The notes: generated by a model not told the origin, from the sequence alone. Positions 34,473 through 45,903 are shown, counted from the first letter of the stretch. The stretch is DNA of 64,000 nt from Bacillus sp. RO3 (GCF_012911895.1 NZ_JAAXCV010000017.1:110012-174011); one strand, 5' to 3'. A program made the numbers and translations.

Positions 34473-35128
34473 TGAAAGAAGTGAACTCTCTCCATTCTCA
34501 CGCCAAAGTATATATTGGAATTGTTCACCAACTGCGAGAAATGATATCTAAAGACGGCCTCAAGCCAGGCGATAAGATCCCTTCAGAACGAGAACTGTCC
34601 GAACGGTTGAATGTAGGACGTTCTTCAGTCAGGGAAGCACTCCGGGCCCTGGAGCTACTGGGGTTGATTGAAACGAAAAGAGGCGAAGGCACCTTTTTAA
34701 GAGATTTCCGCGATCACCATCTCATCGATTTGCTGGGAATGTTCATCCTTGAGGATCACAAGGCTCAGGAAGATATTCTCTATACGAAAATGATGATCGA
34801 AAAGGAAGCCTTGAAGGGTCTCTTTCTGGGAGAAAAGAAAGTAGATGTCCTATTGGAGAAAGTGATAGAGTCCGAGAGCCTGGATGATGTGTTCAGGGAG
34901 ATCGTCATGGTGAGCGCCAATCATCTGGCTCAGCGGATCTGGAACATATTAAACGATTTTGAAACATTGATCTGCGGAGAGGTGAAGCTCACCGCAGACA
35001 TGAGAGAAAACATCACCAGCATGCTTCATGCAATTGAAAAACAAGACAAAGAGACTGTGCAAGAGACGTATAAAAGGGTCAGGGAAATTGTCGATAAGGA
35101 TGCGACAATTTCCAACATCTTTTTTTAA
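34469..35128 (+). CDS. FadR/GntR-family transcriptional regulator
   Basis: This 219-residue regulator begins at ATG 34469, overlapping the ytsJ stop by 4 bp. The GntR winged helix (about 12-75) is plain: LREMISKDGLKPGDKIPSER, ELSERLNVGRSSVREALRAL, GLIETKRGEGTFL. The rest is a helical FCD-like effector domain, shorter than usual and without an obvious set of metal-binding histidines. Position between malic enzyme and accDA suggests it senses a carboxylic acid or acyl compound and regulates local carbon or lipid genes. I recall no such gene here in B. subtilis. Confidence 0.85.
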   Translation: MMKEVNSLHSHAKVYIGIVHQLREMISKDGLKPGDKIPSERELSERLNVGRSSVREALRALELLGLIETKRGEGTFLRDFRDHHLIDLLGMFILEDHKAQEDILYTKMMIEKEALKGLFLGEKKVDVLLEKVIESESLDDVFREIVMVSANHLAQRIWNILNDFETLICGEVKLTADMRENITSMLHAIEKQDKETVQETYKRVREIVDKDATISNIFF

Positions 35129-35285
35129 ACCTTTCCATTAAACTGATAGTCAAGCAGTTTTATATCGTGCATTTACTACTAGAAACGAAAGCGGCAGCCG
35201 TCCTTTGGGGAATGGATAGAAAGCATCTCTATCTTTTTCATCATAAGACGTATCAGCTACTGTAATTAGTTAAGGAGGTTTCACC

Positions 35286-36155
35286 TTGCTTAAGGAACTT
35301 TTTAATAAATCTAAAAAGAAAAAATATGCAACGATTCCTTCTGAAGCGGCTAAACAAGACGTTCCAGAAGGGATCATGACGAAATGTCCGAATTGTAAGA
35401 AGATCATGTACACGAAAGAGCTTCAAAAGAATCTCAAAGTGTGCCTTCACTGCGGCTTTCATCATGGTATGAGCTCGACGGAACGAGTGAAGTGTTTCCT
35501 GGATGAAGGAACGTTCGTGGAGCTGGATCAGGATCTAGTTTCCGTCAATCCCCTCGGATTTCCCGATTATCTCGAAAAGGTTGAAAAAGACCGTAAGAAA
35601 ACCGGCTTGAATGAAGCGGTGTTAACGGGATCGGGAAAAGTGAATGGGAACGAGGTCGTAACAGCCATCATGGATTCCCGGTTCAGGATGGGAAGCATGG
35701 GCTCCGTCGTTGGGGAGAAAATCACAAGGGCCATTGAAGAAGCAGACAGAAGAAAGGTTCCTTTCATCATCTTCACGGCTTCAGGCGGTGCAAGAATGCA
35801 GGAGGGCGTCCTGTCTCTGATGCAAATGGCCAAAACAAGTGTCGCCCTTAAGCGGTTGAGTGATAATGGAGGCCTCTTCATCTCCATCATGACCCACCCG
35901 ACGACAGGCGGGGTTTCCGCAAGCTTTGCCTCAGTGGGTGACTATAATTTCGCTGAGCCTGGTGCATTGATTGGATTTGCAGGCAGAAGGATCATTGAAC
36001 AAACCATCCGTGAAGACCTGCCGGAAGACTTCCAGACAGCTGAATTCCTCCTGAAGCATGGACAGCTTGATGGAGTGATTTCGAGGCTCGATTTAAAAGA
36101 GAAAATAGGAACGATACTTGATATTCATCAGTGGGACGGTGATCTGCCATGGTAA
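35286..36155 (+). CDS. accD: acetyl-CoA carboxylase carboxyltransferase subunit beta
   Basis: This 289-residue subunit makes malonyl-CoA with AccA, the first committed step of fatty acid synthesis. TTG start at 35286 after AAGGAGG. A Cys4 zinc ribbon is formed by C34, C37, C53 and C56. The carboxyltransferase crotonase fold follows, with [19 protein letters not shown] near residue 160 and [13 protein letters not shown] near 200 (CoA/oxyanion loops). It overlaps accA by 7 bp. Confidence 0.97.
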   Translation: MLKELFNKSKKKKYATIPSEAAKQDVPEGIMTKCPNCKKIMYTKELQKNLKVCLHCGFHHGMSSTERVKCFLDEGTFVELDQDLVSVNPLGFPDYLEKVEKDRKKTGLNEAVLTGSGKVNGNEVVTAIMDSRFRMGSMGSVVGEKITRAIEEADRRKVPFIIFTASGGARMQEGVLSLMQMAKTSVALKRLSDNGGLFISIMTHPTTGGVSASFASVGDYNFAEPGALIGFAGRRIIEQTIREDLPEDFQTAEFLLKHGQLDGVISRLDLKEKIGTILDIHQWDGDLPW

Positions 36156-37129
36156 ATGAGATGGAATTTGAAAAGCCTGTATTGGAGCTTAAGAAAAAAA
36201 TAGCAGAGCTTAAAGAATTCACTCAGAATTCAGACGTGGATTTATCGAAGGAAATCGAAAAGCTTGAATCAAGGCTTGAAAAGCTTGAGAACGATATTTA
36301 TGAAAACATGAAGCCGTGGGAACGGGTGCAGGTAGCCCGTCATCCAAATCGTCCGACTACACTGGATTATATCAAGCATCTATTCACGGACTTCATTGAA
36401 GTGCACGGAGATCGCCTGTATGGGGAAGATGAAGCCATCGTATCCGGTATCGGGAAGTTCCACGATGTGCCGGTGACCATCATCGGCCACCAAAGAGGAA
36501 AAGATACAAAAGAAAATATCCGCCGGAACTTCGGGATGCCCCATCCGGAAGGATATAGAAAAGCCCTCAGATTGATGAAGCAGGCAGAGAAGTTCAATCG
36601 TCCCATCGTGTGTTTTATCGATACAAAGGGAGCATACCCTGGTAAGGCAGCGGAGGAAAGAGGGCAAAGTGAAGCCATTGCACGCAACCTCGTTGAGATG
36701 GCCGGCTTAACTGTCCCCGTCGTCTGTATCGTCATCGGAGAAGGAGGAAGCGGCGGCGCCCTGGCACTCGGAGTCGGCAATCATATCCATATGCTTGAAA
36801 ACTCCACTTACTCCGTCATCTCACCAGAAGGGGCTGCTGCCCTTCTGTGGAAAGACTCCACCCAGGCGAAGCGGGCGGCAGAATCCATGAAGATCACTGC
36901 CCCTGATTTAAAAGAGCTCGGCTTGATCGATGAGATCATCACCGAAGTGAAGGGCGGGGCCCATAAAGATGTGAAGGAACAGGCTCAATCCATTGAGGAT
37001 GTTCTGAAGGCCTCCCTGAAAGAATTGATTCCCATGAGCAAAGATGAATTGGTCCAGCACCGTTATGAAAAATTTAAAGCCATGGGTGAATACACTGTTT
37101 TAAATGATTTAATTGGGGTAAAATCATAA
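36149..37129 (+). CDS. accA: acetyl-CoA carboxylase carboxyltransferase subunit alpha
   Basis: This 326-residue subunit (B. subtilis 325) begins [17 protein letters not shown], with a coiled-coil N-terminus (about 5-50). The carboxyltransferase core carries [28 protein letters not shown] (about 112-131) and [16 protein letters not shown] (about 195-210), where the glycines stabilise the oxyanion. The 7-bp overlap with accD ensures balanced subunits. A terminator follows. Confidence 0.97.
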   Translation: MVNEMEFEKPVLELKKKIAELKEFTQNSDVDLSKEIEKLESRLEKLENDIYENMKPWERVQVARHPNRPTTLDYIKHLFTDFIEVHGDRLYGEDEAIVSGIGKFHDVPVTIIGHQRGKDTKENIRRNFGMPHPEGYRKALRLMKQAEKFNRPIVCFIDTKGAYPGKAAEERGQSEAIARNLVEMAGLTVPVVCIVIGEGGSGGALALGVGNHIHMLENSTYSVISPEGAAALLWKDSTQAKRAAESMKITAPDLKELGLIDEIITEVKGGAHKDVKEQAQSIEDVLKASLKELIPMSKDELVQHRYEKFKAMGEYTVLNDLIGVKS

Positions 37130-37138
37130 GGAACATTG

Positions 37139-37174
37139 GACTGACAAATAGGATGACCATTTGTCAGTCTTTTT
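37139..37174 (+). terminator. accDA terminator
   Basis: GACTGACAAAT/ATTTGTCAGTC perfect 11-bp stem, 9-nt loop, T5 tail. Confidence 0.88.
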
Positions 37175-37349
37175 CATTATTTTTCCTCTGCATCATGGAC
37201 ATGTGACGATTTTTTGAAGGTTTTAACAATTAAAACGCTTCCATTTAATAGATTATTTCGTCTTTTGTCATTCCTTCGAGGATGTTGTTGAGAACCTTGT
37301 ATCTTCATGTTATTTTAGAAATAATCCATAGTCTATTGGTCCATAATAA

Positions 37350-38429
<1,080 letters not shown>

Positions 38430-38459
38430 ATTGGTGTAAGATTTCAGGAGGTAAAGAAA

Positions 38460-40220
38460 ATGAGAAAAACGAAAATAGTATGTACGATCGGTCCTGCCAG
38501 TGAAAGTGTAGAGAAGTTAACACAACTGATCGAAGCAGGAATGAACGTTTCCCGTTTGAACTTTTCACATGGTGACCACGATGAACACGGACAGCGTATT
38601 GTCAATATCCGTGAAGCAGCTGAAAAAGCAGGTAAAAATGTAGGGATCCTTCTTGACACAAAAGGCCCGGAAATCCGTACAAACAACATGGAAAACGGCG
38701 CAATTGAACTGGTTCAAGGATCTAACGTCATCGTATCCATGAAAGAAGTAGTAGGAACGACTGAAAAATTCTCTGTAACATACGAAGGATTAATCGAAGA
38801 TGTCCATGTCGGTTCTAAGATTCTTTTAGACGATGGTCTGATTGGACTGGAAGTAACTGAAATTGATAAAGCGAATGGTGAAATCCATACGTATGTTGCC
38901 AACAGCGGCGTTCTAAAGAATAAAAAAGGTGTCAACGTGCCTGGTGTTTCCGTAAACCTTCCAGGAATCACGGATAAAGATGCGAAGGATATCGTCTTTG
39001 GAATCCAGCAGGGTGTTGACTTCATTGCGGCGTCATTCGTCCGTCGTGCATCGGATGTGTTAGAGATCCGTCAATTGTTGGAAGAGCATAACGCTTCTCA
39101 TATCCAAATCATCCCTAAGATTGAGAATCAAGAGGGTGTAGACAATATCAATGAAATCCTTGAAGTATCAGACGGTCTGATGGTGGCACGTGGAGATCTT
39201 GGTGTAGAGATCCCGGCTGAAGAAGTACCATTGGTTCAGAAGATGCTGATCAAAAAATGTAACTCATTAGGAAAGCCTGTCATCACGGCGACTCAAATGC
39301 TAGATTCCATGCAGCGCAACCCAAGACCGACAAGAGCCGAAGCAAGTGACGTTGCCAACGCCATCTTCGACGGAACGGACGCCATCATGCTATCAGGTGA
39401 AACGGCTGCAGGGACGTACCCGGTGGAAGCAGTCCAAACGATGCATAACATTGCGTCAAGAGCAGAAACAGCCCTTGATTTCCATGCGATCCTGGATGCA
39501 CGCAGCAAAGACAGCGACCACAATATGACGGACGCGATCGGGCAATCCGTTGCTCATTCCGCCCTTAACCTTGATGTCAATGCCATCGTTGCACCGACAG
39601 AAAGCGGACATACAGCGCGCATGATCTCCAAATATCGTCCAAAAGCACCAATCGTAGCCGTTACGGGAACAGATTCTGTTTCTCGTCGTCTGGCTCTTGT
39701 ATGGGGTGTGTATCCTACAGTGGGACGTAAAGTGACGACAACTGACGAAATGCTTGATATGGCAGTGGAAGAAAGCGTCAATTCAGGAATGACGAAGCAC
39801 GGAGACCGCATCATTATCACAGCTGGTGTTCCAATCGGTGAATCTGGAACAACCAATCTGATGAAGATTCATGTGGTAGGCGATATCGTAGCCAAAGGTC
39901 AAGGGATCGGCCGTAAATCTGCTTATGGTAAAGCGGTTGTAGCAACATCTGCAGATGAAGCTGTGAAAAATACGCAGCCAGGTTCTGTCCTTGTTACCAT
40001 CGGTACAGATAAAGAAATGATGCCGGCTCTTGAAAAATGCTCGGCTCTTATCGTAGAAGAAGGCGGCCTGACGAGCCATGCAGCCGTCGTAGGGATCAAT
40101 TTAGGCATCCCTGTCGTGGTTGGTGTAGACAATGCCACTTCCCTCTTCAAAAACGGTCAGGAAATTACAGTAGATGCTACACGCGGAGTCATCTACAATG
40201 GTCACGCAAGCGTACTATAA
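38460..40220 (+). CDS. pyk: pyruvate kinase with C-terminal PEP-utilizer domain
   Basis: This 586-residue enzyme (B. subtilis 585) converts PEP and ADP to pyruvate and ATP. The TIM barrel has [21 protein letters not shown] (about 64-73), and the active-site loop near [13 protein letters not shown] (about 219-231), with K221 as catalytic base. The allosteric domain follows (about 350-470). The extra C-terminal domain (about 480-586) carries the PEP-synthase-like swivelling motif [11 protein letters not shown], typical of Bacillales Pyk. Excellent ribosome binding site AGGAGG. Confidence 0.97.
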   Translation: MRKTKIVCTIGPASESVEKLTQLIEAGMNVSRLNFSHGDHDEHGQRIVNIREAAEKAGKNVGILLDTKGPEIRTNNMENGAIELVQGSNVIVSMKEVVGTTEKFSVTYEGLIEDVHVGSKILLDDGLIGLEVTEIDKANGEIHTYVANSGVLKNKKGVNVPGVSVNLPGITDKDAKDIVFGIQQGVDFIAASFVRRASDVLEIRQLLEEHNASHIQIIPKIENQEGVDNINEILEVSDGLMVARGDLGVEIPAEEVPLVQKMLIKKCNSLGKPVITATQMLDSMQRNPRPTRAEASDVANAIFDGTDAIMLSGETAAGTYPVEAVQTMHNIASRAETALDFHAILDARSKDSDHNMTDAIGQSVAHSALNLDVNAIVAPTESGHTARMISKYRPKAPIVAVTGTDSVSRRLALVWGVYPTVGRKVTTTDEMLDMAVEESVNSGMTKHGDRIIITAGVPIGESGTTNLMKIHVVGDIVAKGQGIGRKSAYGKAVVATSADEAVKNTQPGSVLVTIGTDKEMMPALEKCSALIVEEGGLTSHAAVVGINLGIPVVVGVDNATSLFKNGQEITVDATRGVIYNGHASVL

Positions 40221-40230
40221 GAAATAGTTG

Positions 40231-40266
40231 AAAAGCCGGAGTCCTTAGTCGACTCCGGCTTTTTTA
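40231..40266 (+). terminator. pfkA-pyk terminator
   Basis: AAGCCGGAGTC/GACTCCGGCTT perfect stem with six T residues. Confidence 0.9.
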
Positions 40267-40362
40267 GGTATAATGGATTTTCATCATCCTCTCATAATAC
40301 CTTGAGATGGTTAATATGTTATAATAGAAACAATCAGTATTAAAGTTATGGAGGAATCCATC

Positions 40363-40749
40363 ATGAGATATATCTTGTTCTTGTTAATTATTGTACCGGC
40401 TTTGGAAATCGGGTTATTGGTTCTTTCCGGACAAGCCTTTGGTTTGATCCCAACCGTCCTCCTCATCATTACGACGGGGATCCTCGGGGCGTATCTTGCG
40501 AAGAAGCAAGGAATGGAGACTCTTCGAAAAGCACAGCAGGACATGCAGTACGGTCAACTGCCCGGTGATGCCATCATCGACGGACTTTGCATCCTGGTGG
40601 GAGGGGTCGTTCTATTGACTCCCGGCTTTATTACCGATGCCATAGGATTCATGCTCTTGCTCCCGCCGACACGTAAGCTGTTCAAACCATTCATCTACAG
40701 ATTGTTCAAGCGTTGGATCAATAACGGTAATGTGATTATATACAGATAA
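40363..40749 (+). CDS. fxsA: FxsA-family membrane protein
   Basis: This 128-residue protein starts at ATG 40363, with GGAGG eight bases before it; ATG 40348 overlaps that site. The FxsA pattern is visible: an N-terminal helix MRYILFLLIIVPALEIG with the conserved acidic residue, a second helix LIPTVLLIITTGILGAYLAKKQG, the L-x-x-G-x-x-x-x-P region, and a third helix with VGGVVLLTPGFITDAIGF. In E. coli FxsA relieves phage T7 exclusion; the Bacillus role (YtzA) is unknown. Confidence 0.9.
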   Translation: MRYILFLLIIVPALEIGLLVLSGQAFGLIPTVLLIITTGILGAYLAKKQGMETLRKAQQDMQYGQLPGDAIIDGLCILVGGVVLLTPGFITDAIGFMLLLPPTRKLFKPFIYRLFKRWINNGNVIIYR

Positions 40750-40752
40750 AGG

Positions 40753-40785
40753 AAAGGCACTGCTGATACAGCAGTGCCTTTATTT
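40753..40785 (+). terminator. fxsA terminator
   Basis: AAAGGCACTGCT/AGCAGTGCCTTT perfect 12-bp stem with a TATTT tail. Confidence 0.85.
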
Positions 40786-40823
40786 AGGTTCTAGGTTCAA
40801 TTCGTTCTAAAGAAGAAAGTAGA

Positions 40824-40999
40824 AGTTGATTTCCCCTGCAGGATGCTCGCTTTCCGCGGGGCTTTGGGGTGAGCGCCTCCGGGGTCTCACCTGTCCGGCT
40901 ACAGGGCATAGGAGCTCGAGGTCATAAGCCAATGGGCAAAGCCCTTCCGCTTTTCTTACTGTCCAGCTATTCCCCCAGGAGTCGAGCCTCCTTCCGCTC
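40824..40999. repeat. composite intergenic repeat, inverted copy lacking the inner hairpin
   Basis: The reverse complement aligns with the 2.2 kb copy (GCTGGACAGTAAGAAAAGCG, GGAAGGGCTTTGCC, GGCTTATGACCTCGAGC, GGACAGGTGAGACCCCGG, CCCCGCGGAAAGCGAGCA). It jumps from GGGCTTTGCC to GGCTTATGACC, so the left arm and loop of the inner hairpin are missing. It occupies the convergent fxsA/ytvI gap. Confidence 0.75.
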
Positions 41000-41090
41000 T
41001 CATAGAAATCCAAATCAAAATGAGAGTGAATTTCTTTGAACGCGAAGACATGTTTCCTTACCTTCACAATTGACACATTTAATGTTGCCA

Positions 41091-41264
41091 CTACAATCTC
41101 TTAATGATTGTGAGTGGAACTGCAGAGCCTCCTACGTAAGTACGGTTGCGCTGTAGCCCCGTTCGGTTATGTTGAAGAGGGTCTGCCGAACGTCCTTTAA
41201 AAGAGAAGAGGATTCCCCTCACAGTCTTGCACGAACGGTTTAACAGAGATTTTACAGAGCCCAT
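41091..41264 (-). CDS. possible 57-residue basic protein downstream of ytvI
   Basis: ATG 41264 (GAGG nine bases upstream) opens MGSVKSLLNRSCKTVRGILF and continues Arg/Asn-rich to a stop at 41091. It lies just after ytvI on the same strand, and its frame extends upstream into the ytvI 3-prime end. The strongly basic, amphipathic start is unusual. No family is recognised and it may not be expressed. Base composition is otherwise ordinary. Confidence 0.3.
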   Translation of the reverse strand: MGSVKSLLNRSCKTVRGILFSFKGRSADPLQHNRTGLQRNRTYVGGSAVPLTIIKRL

Positions 41265-41296
41265 GCTATAAAACCTCAATCTCCTGGAAAAAGTAT

Positions 41297-42403
41297 TTAC
41301 TTCACACCCATGATGAATTTCCACGTATCTTCAAATACTCCTGCCCGTTTCAGGGTGGATAGAATGACCAATACAACGGGACCTACGATCAGGCCAAGGA
41401 ATCCAATCAGCTTGAAGCCCACGAACAGGGCGATGAGGGTCGCGAGTGGATCGAGGCCGATGCTTGATGATAATACCTTAGGCTCCATGATCTGACGTTG
41501 TACGACGACGATCAGATATAGAACGGATAAGCCGATTCCGAGCCCTACGTTCCCTGTAATGAACTCATAGATGATCCATGGGACGAACACTGCTCCTGTC
41601 CCGAGGTAAGGCAAGATATCGACGAGGCCGGTGACGAGTGCAATGGTAATCGCATAATCCACCCTCAGGATGATCAGCCCGACGAGTACGATGATCGCCG
41701 TGAAGGAGATCAGGGTGAACTGGGCTCTGATAAACCCGAATAGGGCCCTCTTCAAATCGACGAATACTTTTCTCCCGCTCGACATCGCTTTACCTGGAAT
41801 GATCTTCTCCGCCTTGGCCGATAAAGTATACCAGTCTTTGCTGATAAAGAAAGTGGCGAGGGCAGCGAAAATGAGGACGGATGCCGCATTAGGGATCCAG
41901 GAAATCAACTGTGGTAATTTAGTGAAAAAGTTTTGCAGGAAATCTCCTGCAGATGTAGCGATTTTCGATCCGGCAGTCTGGACATTCTCCAGAATCGTAT
42001 CTTGTTGTCCGGCTTCAAGGTTCTTGAAAAAGCCTGCCAGCTGGTTGTATAACGGAATGACTTGACCCGCGATGAAATTCTCTGCATACTTGACCAGGGT
42101 TTCCACGTGGCTTGGGAGCTCTTCGGCCAGATAATTGGCACCTGAGACGATCTCAGCGATCAATAAGGTGATCAACCCTGCAAAGACCGCAACAATCAAG
42201 ATGAGGGATACAGCAACCGCCCATATCCTCGGAAGCCACCTTTCAAGCCAGTTCACCATGGGGTTGATGAGAAGGGCGATGGCGACGGCTATGATGAATG
42301 GATACGCAAGCTTCCATATGTAATAGAGTGAAATCAATGAAAGGACAATGATGGCAATCACGATGATGAATCGGATCGTACGATAAACATATTCTAAATT
42401 CAA
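41297..42403 (-). CDS. ytvI: YtvI, sporulation-linked AI-2E/PerM-family membrane protein
   Basis: This 368-residue protein (B. subtilis YtvI 371) has about eight membrane helices: a hairpin near residues 10-45, one at 60-85, a large soluble loop (about 90-200, NYLAEELPSHVETLVKYAEN), then helices to the C-terminus. The GLDPLATLIALFVGFKLIGFLG motif and the PYLGTGAVFVPW region are hallmarks of the AI-2E (formerly UPF0118) family, members of which act as exporters or antiporters. YtvI is annotated as a sporulation integral membrane protein. GGAGGG lies before the ATG. Confidence 0.93.
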   Translation of the reverse strand: MNLEYVYRTIRFIIVIAIIVLSLISLYYIWKLAYPFIIAVAIALLINPMVNWLERWLPRIWAVAVSLILIVAVFAGLITLLIAEIVSGANYLAEELPSHVETLVKYAENFIAGQVIPLYNQLAGFFKNLEAGQQDTILENVQTAGSKIATSAGDFLQNFFTKLPQLISWIPNAASVLIFAALATFFISKDWYTLSAKAEKIIPGKAMSSGRKVFVDLKRALFGFIRAQFTLISFTAIIVLVGLIILRVDYAITIALVTGLVDILPYLGTGAVFVPWIIYEFITGNVGLGIGLSVLYLIVVVQRQIMEPKVLSSSIGLDPLATLIALFVGFKLIGFLGLIVGPVVLVILSTLKRAGVFEDTWKFIMGVK

Positions 42404-42910
42404 AGGCTTCCCTCCTACGAAATCTACTACTTTTATTTTATAGGAGACAGGAAATGAAAGGAAGATTAATTTAGATGGTGTTTTGGTTTTTTGAATCGTA
42501 TTCTTAAAGAAATGTTATGTGATTCACACGCTCTTTTCTAAAAGATTGTATCTTTGTATGTTCTGCAGGAAGATGAGGGGAACTGCCCCTGATCAGTACG
42601 CCAGTACATCAGTAGATGTCTACGAAGATTCCTCACCCCCTTTAAGTATTAATGGTATAAAAGTTAATTGTGTCAATGAACATTATTATAAAGAGCAAAC
42701 CATCTCTCATTGCTTATCAACATGTTGGTTTTGATTTTTATTAAGGAATCAATTTCTACCTATCTCCTGATTACCGTTTTTATGTCAGGATAATGATCAA
42801 TTCAAAACATATTTCACAGAAGTTCATGTTTATTCTACATGAATGAAGAGTGTATTCATGCCTATTGGCAGCCCATTATTATACCGGTAGTATGTTGTAC
42901 ATCCTGATTT

Positions 42911-42981
42911 ATTCAACTACAGTTGAATTCCCACCGCCGACGTTGAAAGGATCCTGTCATTGACAGGGAGAACGACGGGAA
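42911..42981. other. palindrome plus nested hairpin in the ytvI-citZ gap
   Basis: ATTCAACT/AGTTGAAT (42911-42928) is a palindrome with a 2-nt centre. It is followed by nested stems TTCCC/GGGAA, CCGACGTT/AACGACGG (one mismatch) and CCTGTC/GACAGG with an ATT triloop, ending at 42981. On the minus strand it reads as a folded segment ending GGGAATTCAAC, somewhat like the 3-prime end of an IS200/IS605 tnpB transposon, but no tnpB remains. The rest of 42404-43167 shows no gene. Confidence 0.4.
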
Positions 42982-43167
42982 GGAAGCTCCACCCACCCCA
43001 TTCCGCTGTCCGTAATTGGAATAATCAGGTTAAGAAAAGATACGATTATACATTTTCTGACACCTTCAGCCAATTGGATACATGAGGATGAATACTTGAT
43101 TTCTCTACATTTTGAACAGGTTTATTTTTCTAGAAAAATAATTTTTATAGAAATTCGTGCGTTTTCA

Positions 43168-43216
43168 TTCACAAAAGTCAGATAATTGTTTATAATAGGA
43201 AATGTAAGCGCATCCC
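43168..43216 (+). promoter_or_regulatory. citZ promoter with downstream cre-like site
   Basis: TTCACA (43168-43173) and TATAAT (43191-43196) with 17-bp spacing form a sigma-A promoter. TGTAAGCGCATCCC (43203-43216), right at the expected start site, matches the left half and centre of the cre consensus but only 11 of 14 positions overall. AT-rich ATAA/TTAT half-sites overlap the -10, as expected for CcpC. CcpA and CcpC control of citZ is known in B. subtilis; here it is inference. Confidence 0.55.
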
Positions 43217-43397
43217 AAGCTCTCGAAATCCATGAAGAGCAGGGAATCATTTTTTGTAACGCAATTGAGCAATCGCTCAACGTGTTTATTTATGTTCTTT
43301 TTAAACAAGCCTACTGGACTCATTTCAAAGGTCCGTGGGGTTTTATGCTCATATGAAAATGGGTAAAGAGAAATACTTAACAAAAGGAGAGGTTATT

Positions 43398-44516
43398 ATG
43401 ACAGCAACTCGCGGGTTAGAAGGGGTTGTAGCAACAACATCATCCATCAGTTCGATCATTGATGATACTCTTACATATGTTGGCTACAACATTGATGATT
43501 TAGCAAACAATGCTAGTTTCGAAGAGGTAATCTACTTGCTTTGGCACTTGAAATTGCCTACGTCATCAGAGCTTCAGGAATTGACTGAGCTGTTAGCGGA
43601 GAATGCCGATCTTCCTAAGGAAGTCATCGAACATTTCAAGATGTATAACATCAAGGAAGTCCATCCGATGGCTGCTTTACGTTCAGCTGTATCTTTACTT
43701 GGATTATATGATGACAAAGCAGATGTCATGGACGAAAATGAAAACTACTTAAAAGCTGTCCGCCTTCAGGCGAAGATTCCTACGATCGTAACGAGTTTTG
43801 CGCGAATCCGCAATGGACAAGAGCCAATCGCTCCCCGTAAGGATTTAGGATTTGCAGCGAATTTCCTATATATGTTGACCGGTAAGGATCCTGAGCCTGT
43901 AGAGGTCGAGGCGTTTAATAAAGCCCTTGTCCTTCATGCGGATCATGAGTTAAACGCTTCCACATTCACAGCACGTGTATGTGTCGCTACTCTTTCCGAT
44001 GTGTATTCAGGTGTGACCGCTGCGATCGGTGCCTTAAAAGGGCCGCTTCACGGTGGGGCAAATGAACAGGTTATGAAGATGCTTACTGAAATCGGCTCTG
44101 TCGATAAAGTGGAACCGTATATCCTCGATAAGCTGGATAAAAAAGTGAAAATCATGGGCTTCGGCCACCGTGTATACCGTCAGGGAGATCCACGTGCGAA
44201 GCATCTGAAGGAAATGTCCAAGAAGCTAACTGAATTGAGCGGCGAAAGTAAATACTATGAAATGTCCGTCAAGGTCGAAGAAGTATTTACATCCAATAAA
44301 GGTTTACCGCCTAATGTCGATTTTTATTCTGCGTCTGTTTATCACAGCCTTGGAATCGACCACGACCTGTTTACGCCGATCTTCGCTGTAAGCCGTGTAT
44401 CCGGCTGGTTAGCGCATATCCTGGAGCAGTATTCAAACAACCGCTTAATCCGTCCTCGCGCTGATTATGTGGGCCCTGGCAAACAGCAATATGTGCCGGT
44501 TGAACAAAGAGGTTAA
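43398..44516 (+). CDS. citZ: citrate synthase II
   Basis: This 372-residue enzyme is the same length as B. subtilis CitZ and condenses acetyl-CoA with oxaloacetate. ATG 43398 gives MTATRGLEGVVATTSSISSI, with AAAGGAGAGG upstream; the in-frame extension to 43335 is not homologous. Active-site features: HADHELNASTFTARV (about 187-201), GPLHGGANE (about 218-226) and IMGFGHRVYRQGDPRA (about 254-269). The adjacent icd and mdh genes make up the classic citZ-icd-mdh TCA cluster. Confidence 0.97.
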   Translation: MTATRGLEGVVATTSSISSIIDDTLTYVGYNIDDLANNASFEEVIYLLWHLKLPTSSELQELTELLAENADLPKEVIEHFKMYNIKEVHPMAALRSAVSLLGLYDDKADVMDENENYLKAVRLQAKIPTIVTSFARIRNGQEPIAPRKDLGFAANFLYMLTGKDPEPVEVEAFNKALVLHADHELNASTFTARVCVATLSDVYSGVTAAIGALKGPLHGGANEQVMKMLTEIGSVDKVEPYILDKLDKKVKIMGFGHRVYRQGDPRAKHLKEMSKKLTELSGESKYYEMSVKVEEVFTSNKGLPPNVDFYSASVYHSLGIDHDLFTPIFAVSRVSGWLAHILEQYSNNRLIRPRADYVGPGKQQYVPVEQRG

Positions 44517-44558
44517 TCATCAATATTTACAAATAGTGAAAAAATTGGTGTAATAATA

Positions 44559-44605
44559 AGGGGAATGACTCTAAATGCATAAGGCACTTAGGGGTCATCC
44601 CCTTT
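44559..44605 (+). other. hairpin between citZ and icd
   Basis: AAGGGGAATGACTCTAA pairs imperfectly with TTAGGGGTCATCCCCTT. There is no long T tract, so partial termination, attenuation or mRNA processing between the two genes is more likely than full termination. Confidence 0.5.
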
Positions 44606-44631
44606 GATAATGAATAAATGGAGGTTACATA

Positions 44632-45903
44632 ATGACACAAGGTGAAAAAATCACAAACCAGAATGGCCAGCTTCAAGTTCCAAACAACCCGATCGTTCCT
44701 TTCATTGAAGGTGACGGAACTGGGCCGGATATCTGGGCAGCAGCCCAACGCGTCCTGGATGCTTCTGTAGAAAAAGCATATAAAGGCGAGCGCAAAATCT
44801 CTTGGAAAGAAGTATATGCCGGAGAAAAAGCATTCAACAAGACGGGCGAATGGCTTCCAAACGAAACACTTGAAGCGATCCGTGAATACTTCATCGCCAT
44901 CAAAGGTCCTCTTACAACGCCAGTAGGTGGCGGGATCCGTTCATTGAACGTTGCCCTTCGCCAGGAATTAGATCTATTCACTTGCCTGCGTCCAGTGCGC
45001 TACTTCGAAGGTGTTCCTTCTCCTGTCAAGCGTCCTGAAGACACTGACATGGTCATCTTCCGTGAGAACACTGAAGATATCTATGCTGGTATCGAGTACG
45101 CAAAAGGTTCTGACGAAGTGAAGAAACTGATCAGCTTCCTTCAAGACGAAATGGGCGTTAATAAAATCCGTTTCCCTGAAACGTCAGGTATCGGAATCAA
45201 GCCTGTATCGGAAGAAGGTACAAGCCGCCTTGTGCGCGCAGCGATCAACTATGCAATCACAGAAGGCCGTAAGTCAGTTACGCTTGTTCACAAAGGGAAC
45301 ATCATGAAGTTCACTGAAGGAGCTTTCAAAAACTGGGGTTACGAGCTTGCTGAGAAAGAGTTCGGGGATAAAGTATTCACTTGGGCTCAATATGACAAGA
45401 TCAAAGAAGCTGACGGATTGGAAGCAGCGAACAAAGCACAATCTGACGCTGAAGCAGCTGGTAAGATCATCGTAAAAGATTCAATCGCTGATATCTTCTT
45501 ACAACAGATCCTTACTCGTCCGGCTGAGTTCGATGTAGTGGCTACAATGAACTTAAATGGAGACTACATCTCTGATGCCCTTGCTGCACAAGTAGGTGGA
45601 ATCGGTATCGCTCCTGGAGCAAACATCAATTACGAATCAGGACATGCAATCTTTGAGGCAACTCACGGAACAGCTCCTAAATATGCAGGCATGGATAAAG
45701 TGAATCCATCATCTGTCATCCTTTCAGGAGTGCTTATGCTTGAGCACCTTGGCTGGACGGAAGCTGCTAACCTGATCACGAAATCCATGGAGAAGACAAT
45801 CGCTTCTAAAGTGGTCACATATGACTTTGCCCGTCTGATGGATGGAGCAACAGAAGTGAAATGTTCCGAGTTCGGTTCTGCATTAATCGAAAACATGGGA
45901 TAA
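44632..45903 (+). CDS. icd: NADP-dependent isocitrate dehydrogenase
   Basis: This 423-residue enzyme, same length as B. subtilis CitC/Icd, oxidises isocitrate to 2-oxoglutarate. Key segments: [14 protein letters not shown] (about 22-35), the substrate and regulatory-serine loop [12 protein letters not shown] (about 100-111), [14 protein letters not shown] (about 139-152) and the metal-binding [17 protein letters not shown] (about 305-321), then [10 protein letters not shown] for NADP. GGAGGT precedes the ATG. Confidence 0.97.
   Translation: MTQGEKITNQNGQLQVPNNPIVPFIEGDGTGPDIWAAAQRVLDASVEKAYKGERKISWKEVYAGEKAFNKTGEWLPNETLEAIREYFIAIKGPLTTPVGGGIRSLNVALRQELDLFTCLRPVRYFEGVPSPVKRPEDTDMVIFRENTEDIYAGIEYAKGSDEVKKLISFLQDEMGVNKIRFPETSGIGIKPVSEEGTSRLVRAAINYAITEGRKSVTLVHKGNIMKFTEGAFKNWGYELAEKEFGDKVFTWAQYDKIKEADGLEAANKAQSDAEAAGKIIVKDSIADIFLQQILTRPAEFDVVATMNLNGDYISDALAAQVGGIGIAPGANINYESGHAIFEATHGTAPKYAGMDKVNPSSVILSGVLMLEHLGWTEAANLITKSMEKTIASKVVTYDFARLMDGATEVKCSEFGSALIENMG

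Noticed and set aside
41091..41296. 6S RNA or T-box leader in the fxsA-ytvI gap
   Set aside because: None of the expected conserved blocks (central bubble, T-box TGGNACCGCG, terminator) could be found on either strand.
42519..42734. 71-codon open frame in the ytvI-citZ gap
   Set aside because: Starts without a ribosome binding site, low-complexity intergenic DNA, no family features.
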